From Vreelandella maris (lineage in GTDB: Bacteria; Pseudomonadota; Gammaproteobacteria; Pseudomonadales; Halomonadaceae): a stretch of DNA of 64,000 nt. Position numbers and translations under genes: made by a program. The DNA lies in assembly GCF_013371085.1 (NCBI RefSeq), contig NZ_JABWCV010000022.1, positions 1 through 64,000 on the forward strand. The letters run 5' to 3'. Below the pieces are notes generated by a model. That model searched no databases. It was not told where the DNA came from and saw only the letters and a list, made by a program, of their open reading frames with translations. Positions within the stretch are counted from its first letter, which is position 1. Every line of letters starts with the position of its first letter. Shown one piece after another: positions 30,541 to 40,311 of the stretch.

Positions 30541-30589
30541 ATGCTGTGATTGGTAAGTGGTGAATATCAAGTAGTAGCCGCTAAGATCA

Positions 30590-30627
30590 AAAAGCCCGCC
30601 GTTCAATGAAACGGCGGGCTTTTTTTA
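30590..30627 (+). terminator. Terminator after rpoD
   Basis: A perfect stem AGCCCGCCGTT / AACGGCGGGCT with A-rich left flank and seven T on the right. The flanks also allow it to act on the leftward gene that ends 36 bases further on. Confidence 0.93.
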
Positions 30628-30662
30628 TATTGGTTGGAATGGCAGATTGGCAAAGGCGATCG

Positions 30663-31310
30663 TTAAGACAATTTATTTTGGGCTTGGTAAACGCGGCGAG
30701 CCAGAAGAAGTAGCTCCAATGTGGCGATCAAAATTAAGCTGTAACCCAGTAGCTCAACCACTTCCTCGGCGACACTCTTAAAGGTTCCAGAGTAGCTGTC
30801 TTCAAGAATGGCTTGCCAGAATTCCTGACGCCCATAGAGGCGCGAGAATATATAAGTGGTCAGTACGCCTGCCGTAAACAAACCGAAAGCGAAGGTGTTG
30901 CTGTAATGGGCGAACTCCGCAAGAAAGCGTTGTCGCTCCTTCACCACCCAAAAGAGTGTCGGGAGAATAATCAGCGCTACCAGTACCTTCCAGGTGTTTT
31001 CAGCCACATAGTTATCTAAAAAGTGATCCTGTTCGCGCACTAAAGAGGCGGCCACAAACGCTAGCAGCAGGAGGGTGACGGTGGGCCAGACTTTAAGCAC
31101 TTGGCGAATATAAATCAGCATTGCACAGCAGGTGGCAAGCACCAGTGTTTGCGTAAACTCGGTAAAGCCCAGCTCAGAAAACCGTACTGAAGGGAGATAG
31201 AGTGCTTCTAAATAGGCACCTTGGGCAATCGCGCCGATAAATAGTACGTATAGCACTGTACGCACTAAAATGGTTTGAAACCCGATTGGCCAGGGAGGGG
31301 GAGAAGACAT
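30663..31310 (-). CDS. Polytopic inner-membrane protein of unknown function
   Basis: The 215-aa product has about six hydrophobic segments (around residues 12-32, 45-65, 70-88, 105-122, 140-160 and 190-208) and no recognised catalytic motif. A charged loop REQDHFLDNYVAENTW lies between segments three and four, and a C-terminal EEVVELLGYSLILIATLELLLLARR stretch ends the protein. ATG 31310 is chosen because AAAGGA precedes it; a longer version would add 18 unconserved residues. It is convergent with rpoD and divergent from sdaA. I do not recognise the family. Confidence 0.7.
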   Translation of the reverse strand: MSSPPPWPIGFQTILVRTVLYVLFIGAIAQGAYLEALYLPSVRFSELGFTEFTQTLVLATCCAMLIYIRQVLKVWPTVTLLLLAFVAASLVREQDHFLDNYVAENTWKVLVALIILPTLFWVVKERQRFLAEFAHYSNTFAFGLFTAGVLTTYIFSRLYGRQEFWQAILEDSYSGTFKSVAEEVVELLGYSLILIATLELLLLARRVYQAQNKLS

Positions 31311-31454
31311 ACCGACATCCTTTGTGGGTAAGCAGCGTCGCAATTCGCATATATAAACATGCAAGGGTGAATGTTCATTATATCGTCACACTTATGTGTT
31401 CGCACGTCGATATTGCGGTTAATCACTCGACGTTTGGTCATCGTCCCTGCAAAG

Positions 31455-31467
31455 TGTCTATTAGACA
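31455..31467. promoter_or_regulatory. Perfect palindrome upstream of the L-serine deaminase gene
   Basis: TGTCTA-T-TAGACA is a perfect 6+1+6 palindrome 31 bases before the sdaA ATG. Its TGTC..GACA form resembles operators of GntR-type regulators, but no such regulator is encoded nearby. A second inverted repeat, ACGTCGA (31404-31410) / TCGACGT (31427-31433), lies just upstream. Confidence 0.45.
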
Positions 31468-31498
31468 GGCAATAACAACGTTGTGAGGCGTCATCGGC

Positions 31499-32866
31499 AT
31501 GGCTATTAGTGTGTTTGATCTTTTCCGTATCGGCATCGGTCCCTCAAGCTCCCACACGGTGGGGCCCATGCGCGCTGCTCGCGACTTTGCGCTGGCGCTG
31601 GGTGATACAACCATCACTCGGCTGGTGGTAAGGCTGCATGGCTCATTGGCTGCTACCGGTGTGGGGCACGGTACTGATCAAGCGGTGATCATGGGACTGA
31701 TGGGGGAGGCGCCCGAAAGCATCGACCCCGACACTATTGCATCGCGATTAAAACAACTTGATGAGGGCGAACCACTGTTGCTTGCCAATGGCCAGCAAAT
31801 CGCCTTTGAGGTTGGCAGCGATGTGGAGTGGGATGAAACCTGCCTGCCGTTTCATCCTAATGCCATGGTGTTGAGCGCTTACTGCCATGACACACTGATA
31901 GCGACGAACACATATTACTCACTAGGCGGTGGCTTCTATGTTGATCAGGCCAAGGCGGATCAAGGCGAGGTGGATGAGGACAGTACGCCGCTGACATATC
32001 CCTTTAATACGGCGGAGGAGCTGCTCGCACTCTGTCGGCAGCATCAACTGCGCATTAGTCAGTTGATGCTTGAAAACGAGAAGGCTTGGCGTAGCGAATC
32101 GGCCATTCGTGAAGAGCTACTGACTATTTGGCACGCGATGAGTGACAGCATTGACAATGGCCTGCGTGCCACAGGACATTTACCTGGGGGATTAAATGTG
32201 CGGCGCCGTGCGCAGTCGTTGCACCAGCAATTACTGAATCCGCCAGAAAATCAGCGCCTGATTGTGTCGAGTTTTACTGTGATGGATTGGGTCAATGTAT
32301 TTGCGCTGGCGGTGAACGAGGAGAACGCCGCTGGGCGGAGGATGGTCACTGCACCGACTAACGGGGCGGCAGGCATCGTGCCAGCCGTATTGGCGTACTA
32401 CTTGAAATTTGAGCCCGACGCTAGCGAGGTGGATGTGGTGGATTTTCTGCTCACAGCCGGGGCAGTCGGCATTTTGTGTAAAAAGAATGCTTCCATCTCG
32501 GGCGCTGAAGTAGGCTGCCAAGGCGAGGTGGGCTCCGCCTGTGCAATGGCGGCCGCTGGGCTTGCCGAAGTGCTGGGCGGCACGCCGGGCCAAGTGGAAA
32601 ACGCTGCTGAGATCGGCTTGGAGCATAATCTGGGGTTAACCTGCGACCCGGTGGGCGGCCTTGTCCAAGTGCCTTGTATAGAGCGCAATGCGATCGCCTC
32701 CGTCAAAGCCATTAATGCCGCGCGTATGGCGCTGCATGGCGATGGCGAGCACTTTATATCGCTGGATAAAGTGATTCGCACCATGCGCGATACCGGCCGC
32801 GATATGCAGGATAAGTACAAAGAGACCTCTAAAGGCGGGCTCGCCGTTAATGCTATTGAGTGCTAA
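31499..32866 (+). CDS. sdaA: L-serine ammonia-lyase (iron-sulfur dependent)
   Basis: The enzyme deaminates L-serine to pyruvate. The fused single-chain form (455 aa) begins [24 protein letters not shown] and carries the [4Fe-4S] ligands in the C-terminal domain: [22 protein letters not shown] and [19 protein letters not shown]. Start ATG 31499 with GAGG upstream. It stands alone; the convergent LysR gene ends 11 bases from its stop and no terminator is visible in that gap. A perfect palindrome upstream suggests specific control. Paralogues sdaA and sdaB cannot be told apart from sequence alone. Confidence 0.93.
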   Translation: MAISVFDLFRIGIGPSSSHTVGPMRAARDFALALGDTTITRLVVRLHGSLAATGVGHGTDQAVIMGLMGEAPESIDPDTIASRLKQLDEGEPLLLANGQQIAFEVGSDVEWDETCLPFHPNAMVLSAYCHDTLIATNTYYSLGGGFYVDQAKADQGEVDEDSTPLTYPFNTAEELLALCRQHQLRISQLMLENEKAWRSESAIREELLTIWHAMSDSIDNGLRATGHLPGGLNVRRRAQSLHQQLLNPPENQRLIVSSFTVMDWVNVFALAVNEENAAGRRMVTAPTNGAAGIVPAVLAYYLKFEPDASEVDVVDFLLTAGAVGILCKKNASISGAEVGCQGEVGSACAMAAAGLAEVLGGTPGQVENAAEIGLEHNLGLTCDPVGGLVQVPCIERNAIASVKAINAARMALHGDGEHFISLDKVIRTMRDTGRDMQDKYKETSKGGLAVNAIEC

Positions 32867-32877
32867 GCAGCGGTTTC

Positions 32878-33774
32878 TTAACTAAGCGAGTCCTTGGGCA
32901 AGACGCTAGCAATATTGGCGACCAGATAATCTACCAACTGGCGTATTTTAGGCGATAGATGGCGGTGGCGGGGGTAGACCGCCCACACAGCAGTATCGTG
33001 GTGCTGAAAAGGCTCAAGCACGGCTACCAGCTCACCGCTTGCCAGATAGGGAGCCACGTAATAATCAGGCAACTGCGCCAAGCCCAGCCCTTTGCGAGCA
33101 GCATCTAACAGCGCCGGACCGGAATTGCCGCTCCAGCACCCCTCGACACGCACTTCCCGGCGTTGGCCGTTCACTTCAAATAGCCAGTTAGGCCGTGAGC
33201 CAATCAAGCAGCGGTGTTGGCTAAGTTCAGCCAGGGTATGCGGGCGCGGCGCTTGGCGAAAATAGCCCTGCGAGCCGACGATATATTCGCGCCGGTCGCA
33301 TAGGCGCCTAGCGATTAGGCTGGAATCCTTTAACACCCCCATTCGAATGGCAATGTCGTAGCCCTCTTCAATCAATTCCACCGGCCGGTTAGTGAAGTGC
33401 ATATGCACGTCCAATTGAGGGTGTAGACACTGAAAGTCGTTAACCAGCGGGGCAATAAAACGCTCTCCAAACGTAGTGGCCGAGGTGAGTTTAAGCAAGC
33501 CGTTAGGCTTGCCTTGCAGTTCGCTAAGCGCTTGTTCAGCATCGCGCAGCCCATCAAAAAGATGACGACAGTGCTCAACGTAAGTAGCCCCTGCATCGGT
33601 CAGGCGGATTTGCCGCGTGGTGCGGTAGAATAATTGTACGCCCAGCTGATTTTCGAGCTGGCTGACCAAACGACTGATATGCGAAGTGGATACTTTTAAG
33701 TGGCGGGCAGCGGCAGAGAACGTGCCCAAACGCACTACCTCGACAAACGCTTCGATACGGCTCCAGTGCTGCAT
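32878..33774 (-). CDS. LysR family transcriptional regulator (CrgA/aaeR-like group)
   Basis: The 298-aa protein has the LysR winged helix-turn-helix at residues 1-60 (FVEVVRLGTFSAAARHLKVSTSHISRLVSQLENQLG) and a periplasmic-binding-like effector domain after residue 90. It is divergently transcribed from a secreted metallo-beta-lactamase-fold hydrolase gene with 130 bp between the starts, the standard layout for a LysR regulator and its target. A candidate LysR box lies in that spacer. The effector is unknown. Confidence 0.88.
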   Translation of the reverse strand: MQHWSRIEAFVEVVRLGTFSAAARHLKVSTSHISRLVSQLENQLGVQLFYRTTRQIRLTDAGATYVEHCRHLFDGLRDAEQALSELQGKPNGLLKLTSATTFGERFIAPLVNDFQCLHPQLDVHMHFTNRPVELIEEGYDIAIRMGVLKDSSLIARRLCDRREYIVGSQGYFRQAPRPHTLAELSQHRCLIGSRPNWLFEVNGQRREVRVEGCWSGNSGPALLDAARKGLGLAQLPDYYVAPYLASGELVAVLEPFQHHDTAVWAVYPRHRHLSPKIRQLVDYLVANIASVLPKDSLS

Positions 33775-33797
33775 GTTGATTCCTTAGGTCGATGGCG

Positions 33798-33819
33798 ATT
33801 GTTGCTGAGTGGCAATAAT
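33798..33819. promoter_or_regulatory. Putative LysR-type operator between the regulator and the MBL hydrolase gene
   Basis: ATTGTTGC and GCAATAAT flank a 6-bp centre; seven of eight arm positions are complementary, and the inner TTGC-N6-GCAA is perfect. Size, AT-rich arms and location in the divergent promoter match LysR recognition sites. Confidence 0.5.
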
Positions 33820-33904
33820 CTTATGAGTGTATCCCGCTTTATCTACTGCGCCTAGCTGACCTACACTGCTAGCATCGTTAGCGTATCAATGGAGTGTATA
33901 GCTT

Positions 33905-34888
33905 ATGTCTAGCTTCTTATCTCAGTGGTCGCGCGGTGCGCTGGCCGTTGCTATTAGTGCTGGCTGTGCCGCTAGTGCTCAGGCAGAGCTACCTACGCAA
34001 CAGCAAGAGCAGGCTCCCGGTTGGTTTCGTATGATGGTTGGGGAGCATGAAGTCACTGCTCTCTACGATGGTCATACAGCGATTGATACTTCTTTGCTAA
34101 AAGGCATGGAGCAAGAAGAGATTCTTCGCCATCTGGATGCGCTATTTATTGATGCGGAAAGCGGTATGCAAACCGCGGTTAATGCGTTTCTTGTTCATAC
34201 TGGTGAGAACCTAGTACTGGTTGATGCTGGGTCTGCCGCCTGCTTTGGCCCCTCGCTTGGCCAGGTAGAGAGCAACCTACGCGCATCTGGTTACTCGCCA
34301 GAAGACGTCGACACGGTGTTGATGACTCATTTGCACCCGGATCATGTGTGCGGTTTAGCCAATGAGAGTGGCGAGGCGGTTTATCCAAACGCTGAGTTAC
34401 GTGCCAGCCAAGCCGATGCTGATTTTTGGTTGGATGAGGAGCGTGCGGCAGCGGCGCCCGAAGGTAATCGAGCGTTCTTTGAAATGGCCCAAGACGCGGT
34501 AGCGCCATACCAGGAAGCGGATCGCTTTAATCCCTTCACGGCAGGTGATGAGGTGCTGATGGGTATCGTTGCACAAGATACCCATGGTCATACCGCCGGA
34601 CACTCAAGCTTTATGCTCAATAGCGATGATGACGCTATGCTGGTATGGGGGGATGTGGTGCACAGCTACGGTGTGCAATTTGCCGACCCCACTGTAGCCA
34701 TTGAGTTTGATTCTGACCCTGAGCAGGCCATTAGCACTCGAGAAGAGGTGCTCGAAAGTGCCGTTGAAGATAAACACTGGATCGCCGGTGCCCATATGCC
34801 TTTCCCCGGCATTGGTCATATCGTAGAAGATGAAGAAGGCTATCGCTGGCTACCGATTGAGTTTGGCCCGGTGGCAACTGACGAGTAA
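33905..34888 (+). CDS. Secreted MBL-fold metallo-hydrolase
   Basis: The 327-aa product has a Sec signal peptide (cleavage after ASAQA, about residue 28) and a full metallo-beta-lactamase fold: MTHLHPDHVCGL supplies HxHxDH, GHTAGHSSF, LVWGDVVH and IAGAHMPFPG supply the remaining zinc ligands. The family includes AHL lactonases and other ester or lactone hydrolases; substrate cannot be decided. The next genes, frmA and fghA, are for formaldehyde removal, but the 44-bp gap with a separate ribosome site does not prove shared function. Control by the divergent LysR protein is likely. Confidence 0.85.
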   Translation: MSSFLSQWSRGALAVAISAGCAASAQAELPTQQQEQAPGWFRMMVGEHEVTALYDGHTAIDTSLLKGMEQEEILRHLDALFIDAESGMQTAVNAFLVHTGENLVLVDAGSAACFGPSLGQVESNLRASGYSPEDVDTVLMTHLHPDHVCGLANESGEAVYPNAELRASQADADFWLDEERAAAAPEGNRAFFEMAQDAVAPYQEADRFNPFTAGDEVLMGIVAQDTHGHTAGHSSFMLNSDDDAMLVWGDVVHSYGVQFADPTVAIEFDSDPEQAISTREEVLESAVEDKHWIAGAHMPFPGIGHIVEDEEGYRWLPIEFGPVATDE

Positions 34889-34923
34889 GCCTTAGTTAAT
34901 ATTTTTGCAGTAATGAATATTGA

Positions 34924-36042
<1,119 letters not shown>

Positions 36043-36076
36043 GTATCATTGTTGAAACTGATAGCTAGCACGTTTA

Positions 36077-36104
36077 AAACGCGGCGGGGAGACCTGCCGC
36101 GTTT
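36077..36104 (+). other. Stem-loop between frmA and fghA
   Basis: AAACGCGGC is perfectly complementary to GCCGCGTTT, and GGG/CCT extends the stem to 12 bp closed by a GAGA tetraloop. There is no T-tract, so an mRNA processing, stabilising or attenuating element is more likely than full termination. Confidence 0.6.
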
Positions 36105-36127
36105 GCTGCATTTAAAGGAACCTGCCC

Positions 36128-36982
36128 ATGAGCATGAGTGAAACTTTAGAACTGGTGTCTGCTAACCGTAGTTTTGGTGGCTGGCATAAGCGCTACCGCC
36201 ATTACTCCCGTGCGCTGGATTGCGACATGGTCTTCGCCGTTTACTTGCCCCCCCAGGCGGAAAACGGGCGCGTACCGCTGCTTTGGTGGCTCTCAGGGCT
36301 AACCTGCAATGACGAAAACTTTATGCAGAAAGCGGGCGCTCACCGTATTGCCGCCGAATTGGGTGTGGCGATTGTTTGCCCTGACACTAGCCCCAGAGGC
36401 ACGGATTTGCCTGGCGAGCACGAAAGCTTTGATCTGGGGTCCGGAGCTGGGTTCTATGTCAACGCGACTGAGGAGCCTTGGAAGTCTCACTATCGCATGT
36501 ACGACTATGTGATTGAGGAGTTGCCTTCGGTAGTACGCCAGCACTTCCCGGTGAATGGTCGCGAATCCATTAGTGGCCATTCGGTGGGTGGGCATGGCGC
36601 TTTGATTCTGGCACTACGCCACCCAGGTCGTTTCCGCTCAGTATCGGCTTTTTCACCGGTGGTGAATCCAATGAACTGCCCCTGGGGGCAGCAAGCCTTT
36701 ACCGCTTATCTAGGTGAAGACCAATCACGCTGGCGCCAGTACGATGCCTGTGAATTGGTGGCTAATGGTGCATCCCGTCAGCGGCTATTTATCGACCAGG
36801 GCGAAGCGGATCAGTTCTTAGAAGAGCAGCTTCAGCCAGAGCGTTTGGAAGCCGTTTGTGAGGAGCACGATCATCCGTTAACACTGCGCCGTCAGCCGGG
36901 CTACGATCACAGTTACTTCTTCATTGCCTCGTTCATTGAGGATCATCTGCGCTATCATGCAGACCACCTCATGAAGCGTTAA
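36128..36982 (+). CDS. fghA: S-formylglutathione hydrolase
   Basis: The enzyme cleaves S-formylglutathione to formate and glutathione, completing the pathway begun by FrmA. It is an alpha/beta hydrolase of 284 aa: catalytic Ser in SGHSVGGHGAL (about residue 148), His in GYDHSYFFI near the end, and the conserved WLSGLTCNDENFMQKAG segment near residue 58. The 85-bp gap after frmA contains a strong stem-loop, which could set the expression ratio of the two enzymes. Confidence 0.95.
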   Translation: MSMSETLELVSANRSFGGWHKRYRHYSRALDCDMVFAVYLPPQAENGRVPLLWWLSGLTCNDENFMQKAGAHRIAAELGVAIVCPDTSPRGTDLPGEHESFDLGSGAGFYVNATEEPWKSHYRMYDYVIEELPSVVRQHFPVNGRESISGHSVGGHGALILALRHPGRFRSVSAFSPVVNPMNCPWGQQAFTAYLGEDQSRWRQYDACELVANGASRQRLFIDQGEADQFLEEQLQPERLEAVCEEHDHPLTLRRQPGYDHSYFFIASFIEDHLRYHADHLMKR

Positions 36983-36992
36983 GGATAACTGG

Positions 36993-37709
36993 ATGCTCAA
37001 TCGTTCGCTGCGCCGTTTTATGCGTCTGCTATGGCGGATTATATGGCGCGGCGTACTAGCGTTTGTGCTGGTATCAGTTGCGCTGGTAGTGATGTTTCGC
37101 GTTGTTCCTCCCCCGGGCTCGATGGTGATGGTTGAGCGCAAAATACAGAGCTGGGTTCATAGTGAGCCGATTCGTATACAGCGAGAGTGGCGCGGTTGGG
37201 ATTCGCTCTCTGACAACGCCAAACTAGCAGTGATTGCCTCAGAGGATCAGCGCTTTCCGCATCATAGTGGGTTTGATCTTGTCGAATTGCGCCGCGCGCT
37301 GCAGGCCAGTCGGGACGGCGGAAGGTTACGCGGTGCCAGCACCCTGAGCCAGCAAACGGCGAAAAACGTGTTTCTATGGACCGGCCGGAGCTGGACGCGC
37401 AAGGGGTTAGAGGCATGGTTTACGCTACTGATCGAGATACTCTGGAGTAAGCAGCGTATTTTGGAAGTCTATCTCAATGTCGCCGAGTGGGATCGCGGTG
37501 TATTCGGGCTAGAGGCAGCGGCTCAGCACTATTTCGGTGCCTCTTCCAGCTCGCTGACGGAGCGTCAGGCCAGCTTGCTTGCGGCTATCTTGCCCAGCCC
37601 CTTAACTCGTAGCGCCGCGCGACCTGATGCACAGGTTGAACGGCGTAGTCAGTGGATTCGCCAGCAAATGCGCAATTTAGGCGGCGCGGACTATTTAGAG
37701 CATCTATAG
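36993..37709 (+). CDS. mtgA: Monofunctional peptidoglycan glycosyltransferase
   Basis: MtgA is a family 51 glycosyltransferase that polymerises lipid II without a transpeptidase domain. The 238-aa protein has one N-terminal membrane segment (about residues 14-34) and the GT51 motifs EDQRFPHHSGFD with the catalytic Glu, and GASTLSQQTAKNVFLW, then WSKQRILEVYLNVAEWDRGVFG. It starts 10 bases after fghA (AAGGA site) and may be read through from it. Confidence 0.94.
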   Translation: MLNRSLRRFMRLLWRIIWRGVLAFVLVSVALVVMFRVVPPPGSMVMVERKIQSWVHSEPIRIQREWRGWDSLSDNAKLAVIASEDQRFPHHSGFDLVELRRALQASRDGGRLRGASTLSQQTAKNVFLWTGRSWTRKGLEAWFTLLIEILWSKQRILEVYLNVAEWDRGVFGLEAAAQHYFGASSSSLTERQASLLAAILPSPLTRSAARPDAQVERRSQWIRQQMRNLGGADYLEHL

Positions 37710-37770
37710 CCAGGTGTGGCTGGCTTATGGGCTGGGGGCGTTTATAAAACGGCCTACTGCCAGCTTTCAT

Positions 37771-38538
37771 CTAGTCGTATTTAGCGTCGTCGATGTCCGC
37801 CAGTGCTTCCAAATTCGGGTAGGAGAAATAGTAGCCTTGCTGCATAGGTATACCCAGTGCCAGCAGGCAGCGCGACTCCTCGCGGGTTTCAACACCTTCA
37901 GCAATTAGCTGCGTTCCCAATGTTTTGGCTAATGCTACCAGGCTACGGAGTATAGCTTGACGGCGATTACTGCTGTCGCAACCCATTACTAGATCGCGGT
38001 CGATTTTCAGCGTATCGGGGCGCAGGTCGGTAAGTAAATCAAGATTGGCGTAGCCGTTACCGAAGTCATCCAGTGAGGTGGTAAATCCCATCTCGCGGTA
38101 GCTCTCAATAATAGAGCGCATATGCAGGCGGTCATTAACCCGCTCGGTTTCAGTAATTTCGAAATTGATCTGCTCGGTGGGCCAACCTACGCGGTTTGCC
38201 GTTTCAAGCGTGGCTTGAATACAGGCTTCAGGTTCGTAGACCGCGTTGGGTAAAAAGTTAATCGAGAGCCTTTCCCGCATCCCCAAATCGCTGGCAAGTT
38301 CAATCGCTTTAATGCGGCATGCCTGATCAAAGCGGTAGAGTAAATCATCGGTCACCTGATCAAGAATGGAAAAAGCAGATTCCCCATTAGGGCCTCGCAC
38401 CAAAGCCTCGTAATAGATGATTTCTCGTTGACTAACGTCGACAATCGGCTGAAACGCCATCGTAAACGCAAAAGGTACCGGCGAATCGCAACGGTTACAG
38501 TGTCCGTTCACCCTGGCACAGTGGTGTTGTGCTGACAT
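37771..38538 (-). CDS. EAL domain cyclic-di-GMP phosphodiesterase with N-terminal cysteines
   Basis: A stand-alone EAL protein (255 aa). Catalytic residues all appear intact: YEALVRG (Glu44), SINFLPNA, FEITETE, LDDFGNGYANL, TLKIDRDL, AEGVET and the C-terminal QQGYYFSYP, so hydrolysis of c-di-GMP to pGpG is expected. No membrane segment or sensor domain is seen. The N-terminus has Cys7, Cys14 and Cys17 plus His5/His6, a possible metal or redox site. It lies 31 bases after the DMT transporter gene on the same strand, so the two may share a transcript. Confidence 0.85.
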   Translation of the reverse strand: MSAQHHCARVNGHCNRCDSPVPFAFTMAFQPIVDVSQREIIYYEALVRGPNGESAFSILDQVTDDLLYRFDQACRIKAIELASDLGMRERLSINFLPNAVYEPEACIQATLETANRVGWPTEQINFEITETERVNDRLHMRSIIESYREMGFTTSLDDFGNGYANLDLLTDLRPDTLKIDRDLVMGCDSSNRRQAILRSLVALAKTLGTQLIAEGVETREESRCLLALGIPMQQGYYFSYPNLEALADIDDAKYD

Positions 38539-38569
38539 ATTTATCCAAACCCTGGTCTACAAAACCTTG

Positions 38570-39508
38570 TTATCGTTTAGTCGTCCCATGGGCGGGTTTT
38601 CGAATCACCATCACTACCCCAGTAATGGCAATCACCATTCCCGCAAGCCCCAGTAGAGGTAAACGTTCGTCAAACAGCCACCACGCCTGAAGCGCCGTGA
38701 CAGGTGGCACAAGATAAAAAAGACTCGCTACCCGCGAGGCTTCCCCCTTTTTAATCAAGGCCATAAGTAACAGGATAGCGGCAATTGAGAGAATCAACAC
38801 CAGCCAAGCAAGGGTTAGTATAAAAGTACTACTCCATTCCACCTGGCGTGTCTCAAATAGTAGTGCGCCACTCCCTAGTAGGACACCTGCCGCCAAGTAT
38901 TGGATAACCGCCCCAGAAAGCAGCGGCATACTGGTGCAATATCTTTTCTGATAGAGCGTACCCAACGAAATGCCCATTAATGCGGCGGTGACGCACAGTA
39001 AAGCGTTAATACCGAAGCCATCAAAGAGGGATTCACCAATCTCTAGCTTACTGCCGAGGACTAAGCAGATTCCGATTAAACCCAGGCTCAACCCCACCCA
39101 CTGAAGCCGTGTCAGCTTTTCCCCTAATAGTGGTCCAGCAAAGGCGGCGGTCAAAAGCGGCTGAAGACCGACAAGCAGCGCCGCTAGCCCGGCCGGCATG
39201 CCTAAGTAAATGCCATAGAAGACGCCACCCAAGTAAGCGCCGTGGACTAGAAAACCCGATATGGCAATGTGTGTCCATAACCTAGGCGATGTTGGCCAAG
39301 GAATACGCATTAAAAGTGCCAACGGGATTAACAGCAGTAAGGTCAGCACGAAGCGTATGAACAGAAATGTGAAGGGTTCAGCATAAGGCAGGCCAAATTT
39401 TGCGCCGATAAAGCCTGTACTCCAGAGAAGAACAAAAATAGCAGGCATAGCCGCCAAGCCCGCAGAAGAGAGATCGCTGTATTTTAGGATATTGAATTTA
39501 CTAGTCAT
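38570..39508 (-). CDS. DMT superfamily transporter (EamA type)
   Basis: The 312-aa membrane protein has about ten transmembrane helices in two EamA repeats (ILLWSTGFIGAKFGLPYAEPF in the first, GTLYQKRY and YLVPPVTALQAWWLFDERL in the second). Such proteins export amino acids, metabolites or drugs; the substrate is unknown. Transcription is leftward, ahead of the EAL gene. About 145 bp separate its start from the divergent DUF4168 gene. Confidence 0.85.
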   Translation of the reverse strand: MTSKFNILKYSDLSSAGLAAMPAIFVLLWSTGFIGAKFGLPYAEPFTFLFIRFVLTLLLLIPLALLMRIPWPTSPRLWTHIAISGFLVHGAYLGGVFYGIYLGMPAGLAALLVGLQPLLTAAFAGPLLGEKLTRLQWVGLSLGLIGICLVLGSKLEIGESLFDGFGINALLCVTAALMGISLGTLYQKRYCTSMPLLSGAVIQYLAAGVLLGSGALLFETRQVEWSSTFILTLAWLVLILSIAAILLLMALIKKGEASRVASLFYLVPPVTALQAWWLFDERLPLLGLAGMVIAITGVVMVIRKPAHGTTKR

Positions 39509-39653
39509 TATTTTTCCGTGGTGGCGTGTTTAGATCATCGCTTTGATACATATGATTCTTTTTGTTACTAACTCTTACATAATAAATTGAACCTGCTTGA
39601 AAACAGCGCGTCACAGTGGGCACATACATAACGCAATATTGAGGTTTATTACT

Positions 39654-40046
39654 ATGCAACGTATGACTGCTCTGTTCTCTGCTGCCCTGCTCGCCACTGG
39701 TCTAATGACGGCTACTGCTCATGCCCAGCAAGATCAGGAACCGGCACAAGATCCAATGGCAACTCAGCAAGCAGCACCTGCCCAGGATTTCTCTGACGAT
39801 CAGCTCCAGCAGTTCGCCGATGCTTCTCAAGAAATTGCGGTTATTTCTCAAGAATATACCCAGCGTCTGCAGGAAGCGGAAGATGAATCAGCGCAGCAGG
39901 AAGTGCGCACTGAAGCTAACGACCGCATGATCGAAGTGGTCGAAGACAGCGGCTTAGATGTTGATACCTTCAATGCAATTGGTCAATCTATTCAGCAAGA
40001 CCCAGAAATGATGCAGCGTGTTCAGGAAATGGCTAGCCAATCCTAA
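39654..40046 (+). CDS. DUF4168 family secreted protein
   Basis: From ATG 39654 (GAGG upstream) the product is 130 aa with a clear Sec signal peptide (cleavage near AHAQQ). The mature part is Gln/Asp/Glu-rich and begins FSDDQLQQFADASQEIAVISQEYTQRL, the pattern of DUF4168 domains, with helical segments and a C-terminal DPEMMQRVQEMA. Function of the family is unknown; periplasmic stress roles are sometimes suggested but not shown here. A strong terminator follows, so it is a single-gene unit. Confidence 0.8.
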   Translation: MQRMTALFSAALLATGLMTATAHAQQDQEPAQDPMATQQAAPAQDFSDDQLQQFADASQEIAVISQEYTQRLQEAEDESAQQEVRTEANDRMIEVVEDSGLDVDTFNAIGQSIQQDPEMMQRVQEMASQS

Positions 40047-40138
40047 GCTGAGTCATTGATATCAGCTGATAGCCTTCTAGTGTAGCTAGTTTACTAAATT
40101 AATTAGCCACGTAACTATCAGTTCGGCTTCGGCCACCA

Positions 40139-40168
40139 AAGCCCGGTGCTTATTGCATCGGGCTTTTT
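40139..40168 (+). terminator. Terminator of the DUF4168 gene
   Basis: Stem AAGCCCGGTGC / GCATCGGGCTT (one G-U) with loop TTATT, followed by TTT; about 95 bases after the stop codon. Confidence 0.88.
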
Positions 40169-40311
40169 CATGTTGGCTTCTTCAATAATGAATCTTTTCA
40201 ACAAGGTCGCCTTATTGTGCATCGTGGGTTTACCTTACCTAGCCTACCCGCCACACTTTACGTTATATGTTGATTATTCAGTCAATTGACCGGCAAGCCT
40301 AAGGAGTCCGT

